From assembly GCA_963702235.1 (NCBI GenBank), contig CAVPBZ010000018.1, positions 62,001 through 126,000 on the forward strand: a stretch of 64,000 nt of DNA, given 5' to 3'. The stretch comes from PALSA-505 sp963702235. GTDB taxonomy: Bacteria > Actinomycetota > Actinomycetes > Streptosporangiales > Streptosporangiaceae. Made by a program: the position numbers and the translations under genes. Below, piece by piece: positions 10,350 through 18,532 of this stretch. Below the pieces are notes generated by a model. That model made no database searches, was not told where the DNA came from, and saw only the letters and a program-made list of their open reading frames with translations. Position 1 is the first letter of the stretch, and the number at the start of each line of letters is the position of its first letter.

Positions 10350-12131
10350 TCATGACGGTGGCGCCTCCTTGCCGACGGGCTGGGTTACCTCGTCCGGGGT
10401 CACCGGGTGGACGTACCGCCCGCCGCGCAGCAGCGAGGCGAGCGCGGCCACCGCCGACAGCCCGGCGGCCACGGCGAACACCACCACCAGGCCGTGGTGA
10501 AACGGCGCCGCTATCAGGTGCGGGAAGAACTCCCGCCCGGTGATGGTCTGCCGGGCCGCCGCCGGCAGCGCGGACAGCGCATCGCCCGCGGCCAGCAGGT
10601 GCGCCAGCGGGTTGACGCCGAGAACGGCCGCGAACAGCGACGACACCGGCGGCAGGGTGCCGACGTGATGCGCGATGCCGGCCGGCACCCCGTGCCGCTG
10701 CAGGCCGCCGGACAGCGCCCGGGGCAGGCTGCCGGCCAGCCCGGCGATCATGAGCGAGAAGAACGCGCCGATCGACAGGGCCGTGCCGGAGTTCTGGAAG
10801 GTCGCGCGCATTCCCGACGCCGCGCCGCGCTGGCTCGCCGGGACGCTGCTCATGATCGAGGCTGAATTCGGCGCGGCGAACATCCCGCCGCCTATCCCGT
10901 TCGCGGCGATGAGCAGGGCGAAAGCCCAGTAAGGGAAGTCCACGGGCAGCAGCATCAGGCCGATGAAGCTGCCGCCGAAGACGACCATCCCGGCGGTGGC
11001 GAAGCCCCGGGCGCCGAACCGGTCGGACAGCGTTCCCGCCACCGGGCCCGCGACCAGGAAGCCGGCCGTGAGCGGAAGCAGGAAGATGCCGGCCCACAGC
11101 GGGGTGTCACTGTAGTTGTAGCCGTGCAGCGGCAGCCAGATGCCCTGCAGCCAGATGATGAGCATGAACTGCAGGCCGCCCCGGGCGACGGCCACGGCGA
11201 ATCCGGCCACGTTGCCGGCCGCGAAGGGCCTGATCCGGAACATGCGGAGCTGGAACATGGGCGCGGCGACCACGCTCTGGATGACGGCGAAGGCGGCGAG
11301 CAGCGCGATGCCGCCGGCGAGCAGGCCGAGCACCGCGGGGTTCGCCCAGCCCATGGAGTGGTGCCGGTACGGCTGGACGCCATCGGTGATCGCGATCAGG
11401 ATCGCGCCCAGGCCGATGGCGAAGGTGATGTTGCCCCACCAGTCGATCCGGCCGCCGCCGCGGTAGCCGGTGTCCCGCAGCTTGCGGTAAGCCCACAGCG
11501 TGCCGAAGACCCCGACGGGCACGTTGACCCAGAACACCGCCCGCCAGTCCAGGGCGGCCAGCAGGCCCCCGGCCACCAGCCCGATGAACTGGCCGGCCAG
11601 AGCAGCGACCTGGTTGACGCCCAGCGCGAAGCCCCGCTGATCGGACGGGAACGCGTCGGTCAGGATCGCGGCGGAGTTGGCGGTGAGCATCGACCCGCCG
11701 ATCGCCTGCGGCACCCGCCAGCCGATCAGCCACAGTGCGCCGCGGCCGCCGCTGAACGGGTCGAAGGACAGCAGGATCGAGGCGGCGGTGAAGACCACGA
11801 AGCCGGCGTTGTAGATCCTGACCCGGCCGAACATGTCGCCGAGCCGGCCGAGGGTGACGACGAGCACGGCCTGGACCAGCCGGTATCCCATGATCATCCA
11901 CAGCAGGTAGGCGACGTTGCCCGGCGCCAGCGGATCCAGGCGGATGCCCCGGAAGATCGCCGGCAGCGCGATAATGACGATGGATCCGTCGAGCGCCGAC
12001 ATGAACACGGCTGCGGTCGTGTTCGACAGCGCCACCCACCGGTAACGGTCGCCCGTCCCGGCCGCCGGGCCGCTGGCCGCCCCCGGGTCATGCCCCGCGG
12101 CCGCCCCCGGATCCCCGCCGGCGGCCGGCAT
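10350..12131 (-). CDS. DHA2-family MFS multidrug efflux permease
   Basis: The 593-residue protein has 14 hydrophobic segments typical of the DHA2 (EmrB/QacA) drug:H+ antiporters. Seen motifs are ALDGSIVIIALPAI in the first helix region, the loop 2-3 motif LGRLGDMFGRVR, and the GFALGVNQVAALAGQFIGLVAGG segment corresponding to the antiporter motif C. Its ATG overlaps the TGA of the upstream MarR gene by one base (TGATG), so the two are translationally coupled. The encoded pump is probably induced when the MarR protein releases the operator upstream. Substrate unknown. It is followed by the bidirectional stem-loop at 10305-10346. Confidence 0.9.
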   Translation of the reverse strand: MPAAGGDPGAAAGHDPGAASGPAAGTGDRYRWVALSNTTAAVFMSALDGSIVIIALPAIFRGIRLDPLAPGNVAYLLWMIMGYRLVQAVLVVTLGRLGDMFGRVRIYNAGFVVFTAASILLSFDPFSGGRGALWLIGWRVPQAIGGSMLTANSAAILTDAFPSDQRGFALGVNQVAALAGQFIGLVAGGLLAALDWRAVFWVNVPVGVFGTLWAYRKLRDTGYRGGGRIDWWGNITFAIGLGAILIAITDGVQPYRHHSMGWANPAVLGLLAGGIALLAAFAVIQSVVAAPMFQLRMFRIRPFAAGNVAGFAVAVARGGLQFMLIIWLQGIWLPLHGYNYSDTPLWAGIFLLPLTAGFLVAGPVAGTLSDRFGARGFATAGMVVFGGSFIGLMLLPVDFPYWAFALLIAANGIGGGMFAAPNSASIMSSVPASQRGAASGMRATFQNSGTALSIGAFFSLMIAGLAGSLPRALSGGLQRHGVPAGIAHHVGTLPPVSSLFAAVLGVNPLAHLLAAGDALSALPAAARQTITGREFFPHLIAAPFHHGLVVVFAVAAGLSAVAALASLLRGGRYVHPVTPDEVTQPVGKEAPPS

Positions 12132-12568
12132 CAGATGCTCTGGGCCAGTCGCTCCAGCAGCGGCGCGGCCGCCCTCAGCTGCCTGAGTTCCGCAGGCGTG
12201 AACCCGGCCGACAGGGCCTTCGCCAGCTGCTCGGTCCGCGCGTTCCGCTTGCTCCGCAGTACCTGCCGCCCGGCACCGGTGACCGACAGGACGACTCGCC
12301 TGCCGTCATCGGGGTCAGCGTGCCGCTCGATCAGGCCCCGCGCCTCCAGCGCGCCCAGCGTCGCCCCCATCGACTGCGGGCTGATCTGCTCCAGCCTGGC
12401 CAGCGCGCTCGCCGTGGCCGGGCCGCCGCGGTCCAGCCGGGTCAGCGCCGAGGCCTCGGGCAACGTGAGCTCGCCGTCGGCCTGCACCTGGCGCAGCCGC
12501 CGCAGCAGCAGGCCGATGCTTACCCGCAGTGCCCCGGCTATTTCGCTGACATCCGGATCCTGGCTCAT
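12131..12568 (-). CDS. MarR-family transcriptional repressor of the adjacent efflux gene
   Basis: The 145-residue product has the MarR winged-helix layout: dimerisation helices at both ends, a recognition region TASALARLEQISPQSMGATLGALEARGLI near 52-80, and the wing ERHADPDDGRRVVLSVT with the signature DGR. Its stop overlaps the permease start, so it is the first gene of a two-gene operon. An inverted repeat 19 nt upstream of its start is a likely autoregulatory operator. Ligand unknown; by family precedent a toxic aromatic or phenolic compound. Confidence 0.9.
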   Translation of the reverse strand: MSQDPDVSEIAGALRVSIGLLLRRLRQVQADGELTLPEASALTRLDRGGPATASALARLEQISPQSMGATLGALEARGLIERHADPDDGRRVVLSVTGAGRQVLRSKRNARTEQLAKALSAGFTPAELRQLRAAAPLLERLAQSI

Positions 12569-12586
12569 TTCTTAAGCCTAACCTGA

Positions 12587-12600
12587 TAAGGCGTGCCTTA
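12587..12600. promoter_or_regulatory. Candidate MarR operator
   Basis: TAAGGC-gt-GCCTTA is a perfect 6-bp-arm inverted repeat located 19 nt upstream of the MarR start and facing the eRF1-like gene on the other side. It lies in an AT-richer patch, as expected for a promoter-operator. The size is at the short end for MarR sites. Confidence 0.5.
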
Positions 12601-12685
12601 CAAGGAGGGCGCGCATGGGGCCCGGAGGTAGCCTCGTTGAAGGCTCAGGAAGGCACCGTCCGCCTCAACTCATGGGGGAGCGCCG

Positions 12686-13873
12686 ATGCTCACTGCAGAG
12701 ACGATTGACCGGATCATCCGGTTCGACGGGCGAGGGCTGCCGGTCACCTCGCTGTACACGCCCGTCGCGGCCAACCCGCGCTCCACCAGGGACGTGCACT
12801 CGCGGGTGTCGAGCCTGGTGGACCAGATCACCCCGCTGGCCAGGGACAACTCGGCCGAGCACGACATCCGCCTGTCGGTGCGCGCGGACATCGAGCGGAT
12901 CAGGGAAGCGGCCCGCGAGGAACGCTGGAAGCCCGGCGGCATCGCCATCTTCGCCTGCAGCGGCCGTGACCTCTACGAGGAGGTCCCGCTGCCGCGGCCG
13001 GTGCGGGACAGGATCGTGGTGGACGCCACCCCGTACGTCCGGCCCATGCTCGCCGTCCTGGATGAGTACCACCGTGCCTGCGTCGCGGTGGTGGACAAGG
13101 CCTCGGCCCGGCTCTGGGAGTTCTACCAGGACGAGATCAGCGAGGTGAACGAGGTTCACGACCGCGCGCTGCGCAAGGCCAACTACGCCGCCGGGCTGCG
13201 CGTGATGCGCAAGACCAACGACGCGGCCGGGCTGGCCGGGGACCGGCTCGGCAACAAGGCGGACGAGCTCAGCAAGCGGCACTACCGCAACGTGGCGCAG
13301 CTGCTCGACGACATGTACCGGTCCGGCGGATTCGAGCTGCTGATCATCGGCGGCCACGACTACGAGGTGCCGGCCTTCACCAACTTCCTGCCGCGCGAGC
13401 TGCGGCCGCGGATCGCCGGGACCTTCAGCATCGACCCGAGCACCGAGCCCATCGCCGAAATCCGCGCCCAGGCGAGCGCCGTCATGCAGCGCTACGAGCG
13501 TGACGAGGAACAGCAGATGGTCCCCGACGTCTTCGACAAGCTGGCGGCGGGCGGCCTGGCTGTCGCGGGCCTGCCCGGCTGCCTGTGGGCGGGCTCGGTC
13601 GCCGCGATCGGCACGCTGCTGGTGCTCGAGGGAGCCACGATGCCGGGCGTGGTCTGCCGGCAGTCAGGCTGGCTGGCGCTGTCCGGCGATGTCTGCCCGC
13701 TGTGCGGAAACCCGACGACGCACACTCCGGACGTCATCGACGAGCTCGCCGAGGCAGTGATCGACGAGGGCGGCGCGGTCCGGCATGTCGAGGATGACGA
13801 CCGGCTGAGCGAGCACCTGGTCGCTGCCGACCTGCGGTTCCCGCTGCCGCCCGGGCCGGCCGACGGCAGCTGA
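12686..13873 (+). CDS. Bacterial archaeo-eukaryotic release-factor-like (baeRF/Vms1-type) protein
   Basis: The 395-residue product resembles the eRF1-like proteins scattered in actinobacteria: an N-terminal region FDGRGLPVTSLYTPV, a central RNase-H-like domain with RPMLAVLDEYHRACVAVVDKASARL, then a pelota-like region (FELLIIGGHDYEVPAFTNFLP). The C-terminal part contains CRQSGWLALSGDVCPLCGN, whose cysteines could form a zinc ribbon, and an acidic tail. Relatives are linked to peptidyl-tRNA hydrolysis or ribosome rescue, but bacterial members are untested. The GGQ loop of true release factors is not seen. ATG 12686 follows GGGGGAG. A strong terminator lies directly after the stop. Confidence 0.75.
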   Translation: MLTAETIDRIIRFDGRGLPVTSLYTPVAANPRSTRDVHSRVSSLVDQITPLARDNSAEHDIRLSVRADIERIREAAREERWKPGGIAIFACSGRDLYEEVPLPRPVRDRIVVDATPYVRPMLAVLDEYHRACVAVVDKASARLWEFYQDEISEVNEVHDRALRKANYAAGLRVMRKTNDAAGLAGDRLGNKADELSKRHYRNVAQLLDDMYRSGGFELLIIGGHDYEVPAFTNFLPRELRPRIAGTFSIDPSTEPIAEIRAQASAVMQRYERDEEQQMVPDVFDKLAAGGLAVAGLPGCLWAGSVAAIGTLLVLEGATMPGVVCRQSGWLALSGDVCPLCGNPTTHTPDVIDELAEAVIDEGGAVRHVEDDDRLSEHLVAADLRFPLPPGPADGS

Positions 13874-13879
13874 CCACGC

Positions 13880-13916
13880 GCGGAGCGGCGGATGCCCGGG
13901 GCATCCGCCGCTCCGC
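13880..13916. terminator. 17-bp perfect stem-loop terminator
   Basis: Positions 13880-13896 pair perfectly with 13900-13916 around a 3-nt loop. It begins 7 nt after the eRF1-like stop and sits between convergent genes, so it can terminate transcription from both sides. Confidence 0.85.
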
Positions 13917-13918
13917 TG

Positions 13919-13950
13919 CTGTGCTCTTGCTCAGCTGTGCTCTTGCTCAG
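13919..13950. repeat. Perfect 16-bp tandem duplication
   Basis: CTGTGCTCTTGCTCAG occurs twice head to tail (13919-13934 and 13935-13950) directly beside the terminator stem. The second copy contains the stop codon of the haloperoxidase-like gene (13947-13949 read on the minus strand). Confidence 0.9.
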
Positions 13951-15266
13951 CGCCCGCCCGCAGGCGCCGAGCCGAGGTGGCCGAGCACGAACCGGGCGAC
14001 CTCGCGGCCGAGCTGCTGGCCGGCCACGAGGTCGGTCATGGTGTGCTGGCCGGCGAAGATCCGGCTCAGGGTGGCCTCGCTGGCTGCCGCCTGGAAGCTG
14101 CCGAAGGACCGGGTCACCCCGGGATCCCCGTCGGAGCTGACGGTCAGCTTCAGGTCGTCACCGTAGAAGGCGCTCAGGACGGTCGCCGCCGCCTCGCTGA
14201 TCGTCGCGTGCGCGCCCGGGTAGGACGGGTCGGGCGCGGTGGCCGCCAGCGGGTTCCAGGTCGGGTTGCCGGTGATCCCCGGGTTGCCGATCGTGCTGCC
14301 CAGCTGGATCGCGGTCACCGGGCGCCACAGCAGGTAGTGGTACTTCGCGTCGTACAGGCCGATGGTGGCGTCGGCCAGGGCGAGATCGAGATTCTCGAAC
14401 ACGGTGACCGTGCGCTCCAGGCTGGCGTGCCCGCTCACCGCCAGCTTCTGGGCGACCTCGTTCCACACGTTCCAGATCGGCGCCGCGCCCCAGAACTGTG
14501 CCTGCGTGGTCTCGTCGGCGGTGCGGGTCGTGCTGGTGTCCTGGCCCAGGCTCTTGACCTGGTTGAGCACCCGAGCGTAGGCGGCGCTCGTGATCGCCGG
14601 CGGCGGCCCCGGCCGGAACTGGCTGCCGCTGCTGAGCACGAACGGCGTGACCGAGCCCCAGTTGGTGAACACCGGCGCGGGGAAGGCCGGCGGCGTCGGC
14701 CGGTAGTCGCCCGGCTGGGTGCCCGCGACGAACGGCGGCGGTGTCACCGCTGACCCGTCGGCCGCCCGGAAGGCGACGAGCAGCCCGGCGACGCGCGAGC
14801 CGACCGTGGTCCCCTCCCGCTTGCCCGGGCCGTTGGGGATGGCCGCCAGCTCGGTGGCCAGCATCTGGTCCAGGCTCGTCTTCACCGACGGGTAGAGGGC
14901 GGTCAGCACGTCGTGCGCCGCCTGGTCGGCGGCGGCGTCCGGCCGCGCGCCGGCCAGCGCCGGCACCGAGAAGAGGTAAGGCGCGGTCGCGCGGGTGATC
15001 GAGGTCACCGCGTCGTACTCGGCCGCCTGCAGGAGCGCGAAGCTGCGGGTGGGATGCACGGTCGCCGGCTGTGCCCCCGGAGTGCCGAGGATGGTGATCA
15101 GTTCGTGGTTCCAGTCGACGGCGGACTGTCCCGACCCGGGCGCGAAGGCAACCGAGGCCGGGGCAGCGGATCCGTGGCTGCCGCTGGCCGCCAGCGCCGG
15201 GCCGGCCATGCCGGCGGCGACGGCGGCCACGGCCGCCAGGGCCAGGGCCCGTGGTGTTGTGCGCAT
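13947..15266 (-). CDS. Exported vanadium-dependent haloperoxidase / PAP2-fold protein
   Basis: The 439-residue product has a Sec signal peptide (MRTTPRALALAAV, cleavage near ALAAS) and an all-helical acid-phosphatase/haloperoxidase domain. The C-terminal active-site motifs are visible: YLLWRPVTAI, then PSYPGAHATISEAAA with the acid-base His, and SRIFAGQHTMTDLVAGQQLG with the His that would coordinate vanadate or attack phosphate. The arrangement and length fit bacterial vanadium haloperoxidase homologs, but halide specificity cannot be read from sequence and some relatives are phosphatases. ATG 15266 was chosen because AGAGGAA precedes it and the signal peptide starts there. Confidence 0.8.
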   Translation of the reverse strand: MRTTPRALALAAVAAVAAGMAGPALAASGSHGSAAPASVAFAPGSGQSAVDWNHELITILGTPGAQPATVHPTRSFALLQAAEYDAVTSITRATAPYLFSVPALAGARPDAAADQAAHDVLTALYPSVKTSLDQMLATELAAIPNGPGKREGTTVGSRVAGLLVAFRAADGSAVTPPPFVAGTQPGDYRPTPPAFPAPVFTNWGSVTPFVLSSGSQFRPGPPPAITSAAYARVLNQVKSLGQDTSTTRTADETTQAQFWGAAPIWNVWNEVAQKLAVSGHASLERTVTVFENLDLALADATIGLYDAKYHYLLWRPVTAIQLGSTIGNPGITGNPTWNPLAATAPDPSYPGAHATISEAAATVLSAFYGDDLKLTVSSDGDPGVTRSFGSFQAAASEATLSRIFAGQHTMTDLVAGQQLGREVARFVLGHLGSAPAGGR

Positions 15267-15443
15267 GCTCGAAATTCCTCTCGACGGGGGATGAGCCGGC
15301 AGCATCGGCCGGCCCGGGCCCGGCCGCGGCGGCGGCGCAGGGACCACCTACTAACACGGGTAGTACCTGGTGGGCGTTCAGCCCGGCGCGCATGATGCCC
15401 GGGAGAAACCGGCGGCCGCCCATGATCCCTGGCCTACATTGGG

Positions 15444-16685
15444 ATGATGCCGGCCGCCGCGCGGATCAGACAGCTGCTGCGCAGCCAGTGGCACCTGGTC
15501 GTGCTGGCCGCCTGGTCAGCGGTCTGGTTCGCGATCCTCGCGCCGCACGAGGGCGGCGCCTGGGCGTTCTTCGTGCAGGGCACCTCGCTGCTGTTCACCG
15601 GCCACGACGGCGCGTCCGCCCGGCCGGCCGGGCTGCACCTGTACGCCAGCTACCCGCAGCTGCAGATCGGCCCGGCGGCCTACCCGGTGGCCGGGGTGCT
15701 GCGCCAGCTCGGCCCGGACCACGGGCTGGTCGCCGCGCAGGTCGTGATGACCGCGATGGGCCTGGCCGTGATCGCGATGACGCAGCGGATCGCGGTCACC
15801 GCCCGGCCGGAGCTGACCAGCGCGCCGCGCAGGCTCCGGCTGGTCCTGCTCGCGGCCGGGGCGGTGTTCGTGGTGGCCTGGCAGGAGCTGGCGGTCGCCT
15901 TCGGGCACCTGGACGATGTGATGGCGCTGACCTGCGCCGTCGCCGCCGTATGCATCTGGGTCACCGGGCGGGCGGCGCAGCGCCGCCGGGCGGTCATGAC
16001 CGGCCTGGCCATCGGGCTGGCCGCCGCTGCCAAGCCGTGGGCGCTGGGCTTCCTGCCGGTGCTCTTCCTGCCGCGGCAGGCAGCCGACCCGCCGGGCCGG
16101 GACCTGACGGCCAGGGCCCTGGCCGTGGGCAGCGCGGCCGCCGTCTTCGCCGCGGCCTGGCTGCCCTTCTTCATCGCCGACCCGGGGACCGTGGGCGCGC
16201 TGCACTTCAAGATCGTGAACGCGCCCAACTCCGCGCTCAGGGCGCTGGGCGTCACCGACCCCAGCACGCCCTCCTGGGACCGGCCCGCGCAGATCGCCCT
16301 CGGCTGCGCGCTCGGCGCGGTGGCCATCGCGCGGCGGCGCTGGCCCGCGGTGATCCTGCTCGCGGCCGGGGCGCGGATCGCGCTCGACCCGGGCGTGCAC
16401 ACGTACTACACGCCCGAGGTGATGGCCGGGGCCCTGCTGTGGGACCTGATCGGGCCGCGCCGCCCGCTGCCGGTGTGGAGCGTGCTGTGCTACGGCGCGC
16501 TGAACGTCGCGCCGCTGCTGACCGCTGACGCCGCCCTGCGCGGCGCCATCCGGCTGGCGCTGGTGGTCGCGTTCACCGCGGCCGTGCTGCTCGCCCCGGC
16601 GAGCTGGTACTCGCCGCCGGTCCCGGCCCGCGGGCCCGGCCTGCGCGGCCAGCAGCCGGGAGCGGTGGCCGAGGGGCTGCCGTAA
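15444..16685 (+). CDS. Polytopic membrane protein, GT-C/GT87 glycosyltransferase-like
   Basis: The 413-residue protein has about ten hydrophobic segments and short loops. An acidic HEGG/DDV pattern after early helices (ILAPHEGGAW; FGHLDDVMAL) and the KPWALGFLPVLFLP segment resemble actinobacterial polyprenyl-phosphate-dependent mannosyl/arabinosyl transferases of the GT-C class (DUF2029/GT87). Without the catalytic aspartate positions confirmed this is a fold-level call. Donor would be a lipid-linked sugar and the product a cell-envelope glycan. It is preceded by a short intergenic gap from the divergent haloperoxidase gene. ATG at 15447 is an alternative start. Confidence 0.6.
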   Translation: MMPAAARIRQLLRSQWHLVVLAAWSAVWFAILAPHEGGAWAFFVQGTSLLFTGHDGASARPAGLHLYASYPQLQIGPAAYPVAGVLRQLGPDHGLVAAQVVMTAMGLAVIAMTQRIAVTARPELTSAPRRLRLVLLAAGAVFVVAWQELAVAFGHLDDVMALTCAVAAVCIWVTGRAAQRRRAVMTGLAIGLAAAAKPWALGFLPVLFLPRQAADPPGRDLTARALAVGSAAAVFAAAWLPFFIADPGTVGALHFKIVNAPNSALRALGVTDPSTPSWDRPAQIALGCALGAVAIARRRWPAVILLAAGARIALDPGVHTYYTPEVMAGALLWDLIGPRRPLPVWSVLCYGALNVAPLLTADAALRGAIRLALVVAFTAAVLLAPASWYSPPVPARGPGLRGQQPGAVAEGLP

Positions 16686-16740
16686 CCCCCGTGCGCGGCG
16701 CGCCCCCGTAACCGGGCCGCGCTGCCCTACATTAAGGGCC

Positions 16741-17223
16741 ATGCCGTCTGGTCAGCCGAACGATCTCCCGCCGGGCAGCGCGGACGAGCGGGAATTGCTG
16801 CTCACCTGGCTGGCGTACCTGCGCGGCGCGGTGCTGCGGAAGATCGAGGGGATCAGCGACGACCAGGCCAGGTGGACGCCGGGCGGCGCTCTCCTCCCGC
16901 TGCTGGGCATCGTCAACCACCTCACGCACGTCGAATGGCGGTGGATCAGCGGCGGGATGCTCGGCGAGCAGGTCAGCAGGAGCGAGGCGGAGTTCCGCCC
17001 GGGACCTGAGCTCACGGTGGGCGCCGCCGTGGCCGCCTACCGGGACCGGGCACGTGCCACCGAGACTACGGTCAGGGCGCTGCCCTCGCTGGCTGCGCCG
17101 TGCGCCCGGTCCCCGGGCACGGACCTGCGCTGGGTGCTGCTGCACCTGATCAACGAGACGGCCCGGCACGCCGGGCACGCTGACGCGACCAGGGAACTGC
17201 TCGACGGCAGCACCGGGGAGTAG
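16741..17223 (+). CDS. DinB-like (DUF664) four-helix protein
   Basis: The 160-residue product shows the DinB/DUF664 helical bundle with the metal-binding histidines in INHLTHVEWRW-type (here IVNHLTHVEWRW) near 57-68 and HLINETARHAGHADATRELLDG near the C-terminus. Actinobacterial relatives include mycothiol-dependent transferases, so a thiol-conjugating detoxification role is possible but unproven. It lies 55 nt after the membrane glycosyltransferase-like gene without a clear ribosome binding site; it may have its own promoter. Confidence 0.8.
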   Translation: MPSGQPNDLPPGSADERELLLTWLAYLRGAVLRKIEGISDDQARWTPGGALLPLLGIVNHLTHVEWRWISGGMLGEQVSRSEAEFRPGPELTVGAAVAAYRDRARATETTVRALPSLAAPCARSPGTDLRWVLLHLINETARHAGHADATRELLDGSTGE

Positions 17224-17256
17224 CCGCCGGGTAACGGGTAAGGAGTGGCCGCCGGG

Positions 17257-18207
17257 TCAGCAACCCGGTCCGCTGGCCGGCTGGCCGCGGCCCGCCGCGT
17301 GACCGGCCCCGCTCCGGGCGGCGGCCGGGCCGGCCGCCCGGGCCGGAGCCGGTGCGCTGGCCGCAGGGCTGGCCGGGACCGCCGGGCCGGCCGCGGCGCT
17401 CTGCTGAGCGCTGCCCCGGCCCGCGGTGTACATCAGCACGCTGGTGCGCTGCACCGCCCCCGGGGCCAGCCGGATCCCGCCGAGCACGACCCGGTGCCCG
17501 AAGATGTCGGTCACCCGGACCCGGAACGGCCCCGCCCCGGCGCCCGACGGGGCGACCCAGTAGTCGTCCGGGCTCAGCGTGAGCGAGCGCCAGCCGGCCC
17601 GGTGCGGGGTACCCACCTGCACCGAGGCCAGCGGGTTCCCCTGGTTGATGAGCTGGACCGCCAGCCACGTGCGCGACGCGGACTGCGCCACCCGCACCGC
17701 CAGCGGCCCGGGCAGCCGCGGGTCGCGGGCCAGCTGGTAGCTCACCAGCACGGTGCCCGCCGACGGGTTCGCGACCCGGCTGAAGGCAGCCGCGCTCATG
17801 TCGATCCCGCCGTCGGTGCAGCCCGGGCAGTTGTCGACCACCTCGGCGCGGACCGTCCCGGCCGGCCCTGTCACGTCCAGGTAGCTGCCGCAGGCCGCCC
17901 CGGCCGCGTACTGCGCCGCGCCCAGGCTGACGTACAGGCCCCCGGCGGCAAGCCGCCCGAACGAGCAGCTGCCGTCGCCGCTGCCCGGGTTGTAGAAGAA
18001 CGCCCGGCCCTGGGTGACGGTGCTCACCAGCGGCGGGCCGGCCTGCCCGAAGACGGCAGGCTGCAGCGCCGGCCCGCCCGCGGCGGCGCAGGCGGTCACG
18101 AAATGTAGCGTGCTGACGCCAATGGCCGCGACCGCGACGACGGCCATGGCCAGCCACAGCCATGGCCTGCGGACCGGCGGCACCGGCGGCCGGCGTGATT
18201 CGTGCAT
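17257..18207 (-). CDS. Exported expansin-like protein (double-psi barrel plus CBM63-like domain)
   Basis: The 316-residue product has a signal anchor near residues 15-37 and then two domains. The first (about 65-150) is a double-psi beta-barrel: RAFFYNPGSGDGSCSFG, then GSYLDVTGP and VVDNCPGC...GIDMSAAAF. D125 and D136 are 11 residues apart, the same spacing as the key D71/D82 pair of Bacillus subtilis EXLX1. The second (about 155-255) is a beta-sandwich with YQLARDP, WLAVQLINQGN and SPDDYWVAPSGAGAGPF, as in expansin carbohydrate-binding modules. A Pro/Ala-rich tail of about 60 residues ends in Cys. It probably loosens plant or microbial cell-wall polysaccharide without hydrolysis. GGAGG precedes the ATG. 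Confidence 0.8.
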   Translation of the reverse strand: MHESRRPPVPPVRRPWLWLAMAVVAVAAIGVSTLHFVTACAAAGGPALQPAVFGQAGPPLVSTVTQGRAFFYNPGSGDGSCSFGRLAAGGLYVSLGAAQYAAGAACGSYLDVTGPAGTVRAEVVDNCPGCTDGGIDMSAAAFSRVANPSAGTVLVSYQLARDPRLPGPLAVRVAQSASRTWLAVQLINQGNPLASVQVGTPHRAGWRSLTLSPDDYWVAPSGAGAGPFRVRVTDIFGHRVVLGGIRLAPGAVQRTSVLMYTAGRGSAQQSAAAGPAVPASPAASAPAPARAAGPAAARSGAGHAAGRGQPASGPGC

Positions 18208-18532
18208 GAGACCTCCGGCGGGGGCGGAGCCGTCTGCGGCCGGACTCCGCGAGGGGCTGGGCAGGCTCAGGCCGCGCCGGAAGGACCGGGCGGGGCTGGC
18301 TTACCTGCGCCAATACCCCGATGTAACCGCATCGAGTCCCGATTGCGCAGAGAAATCAGCCGACTACGCAATGTTTCAGCGGGGAGATCTACCAGAATCG
18401 GCGGGATTGGCCGCGTGCCCGTGCGGCCGCCCGCGCGCGGCCCCGCGAGCACCCAGATCACCGCCTGCGCAGGCCGGCCGGTTTCCCGCCGCACCGGTGA
18501 CGGAGCGTGGCGCGTTCGGCGGAATCGATCTT
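18208..18532. other. 325-nt intergenic region with the expansin promoter
   Basis: The stretch lies upstream of the expansin gene and downstream of the aminotransferase gene, both on the minus strand. An AT-richer patch at about 18340-18390 is the likely expansin promoter zone. I looked for a c-di-AMP (ydaO) riboswitch, common before actinobacterial wall-active genes, and did not find its conserved elements. Confidence 0.3.

Noticed and set aside
18208..18400. Possible c-di-AMP (ydaO-type) riboswitch before the expansin gene
   Set aside because: The expected conserved purine-rich internal loops were not found on the coding strand.
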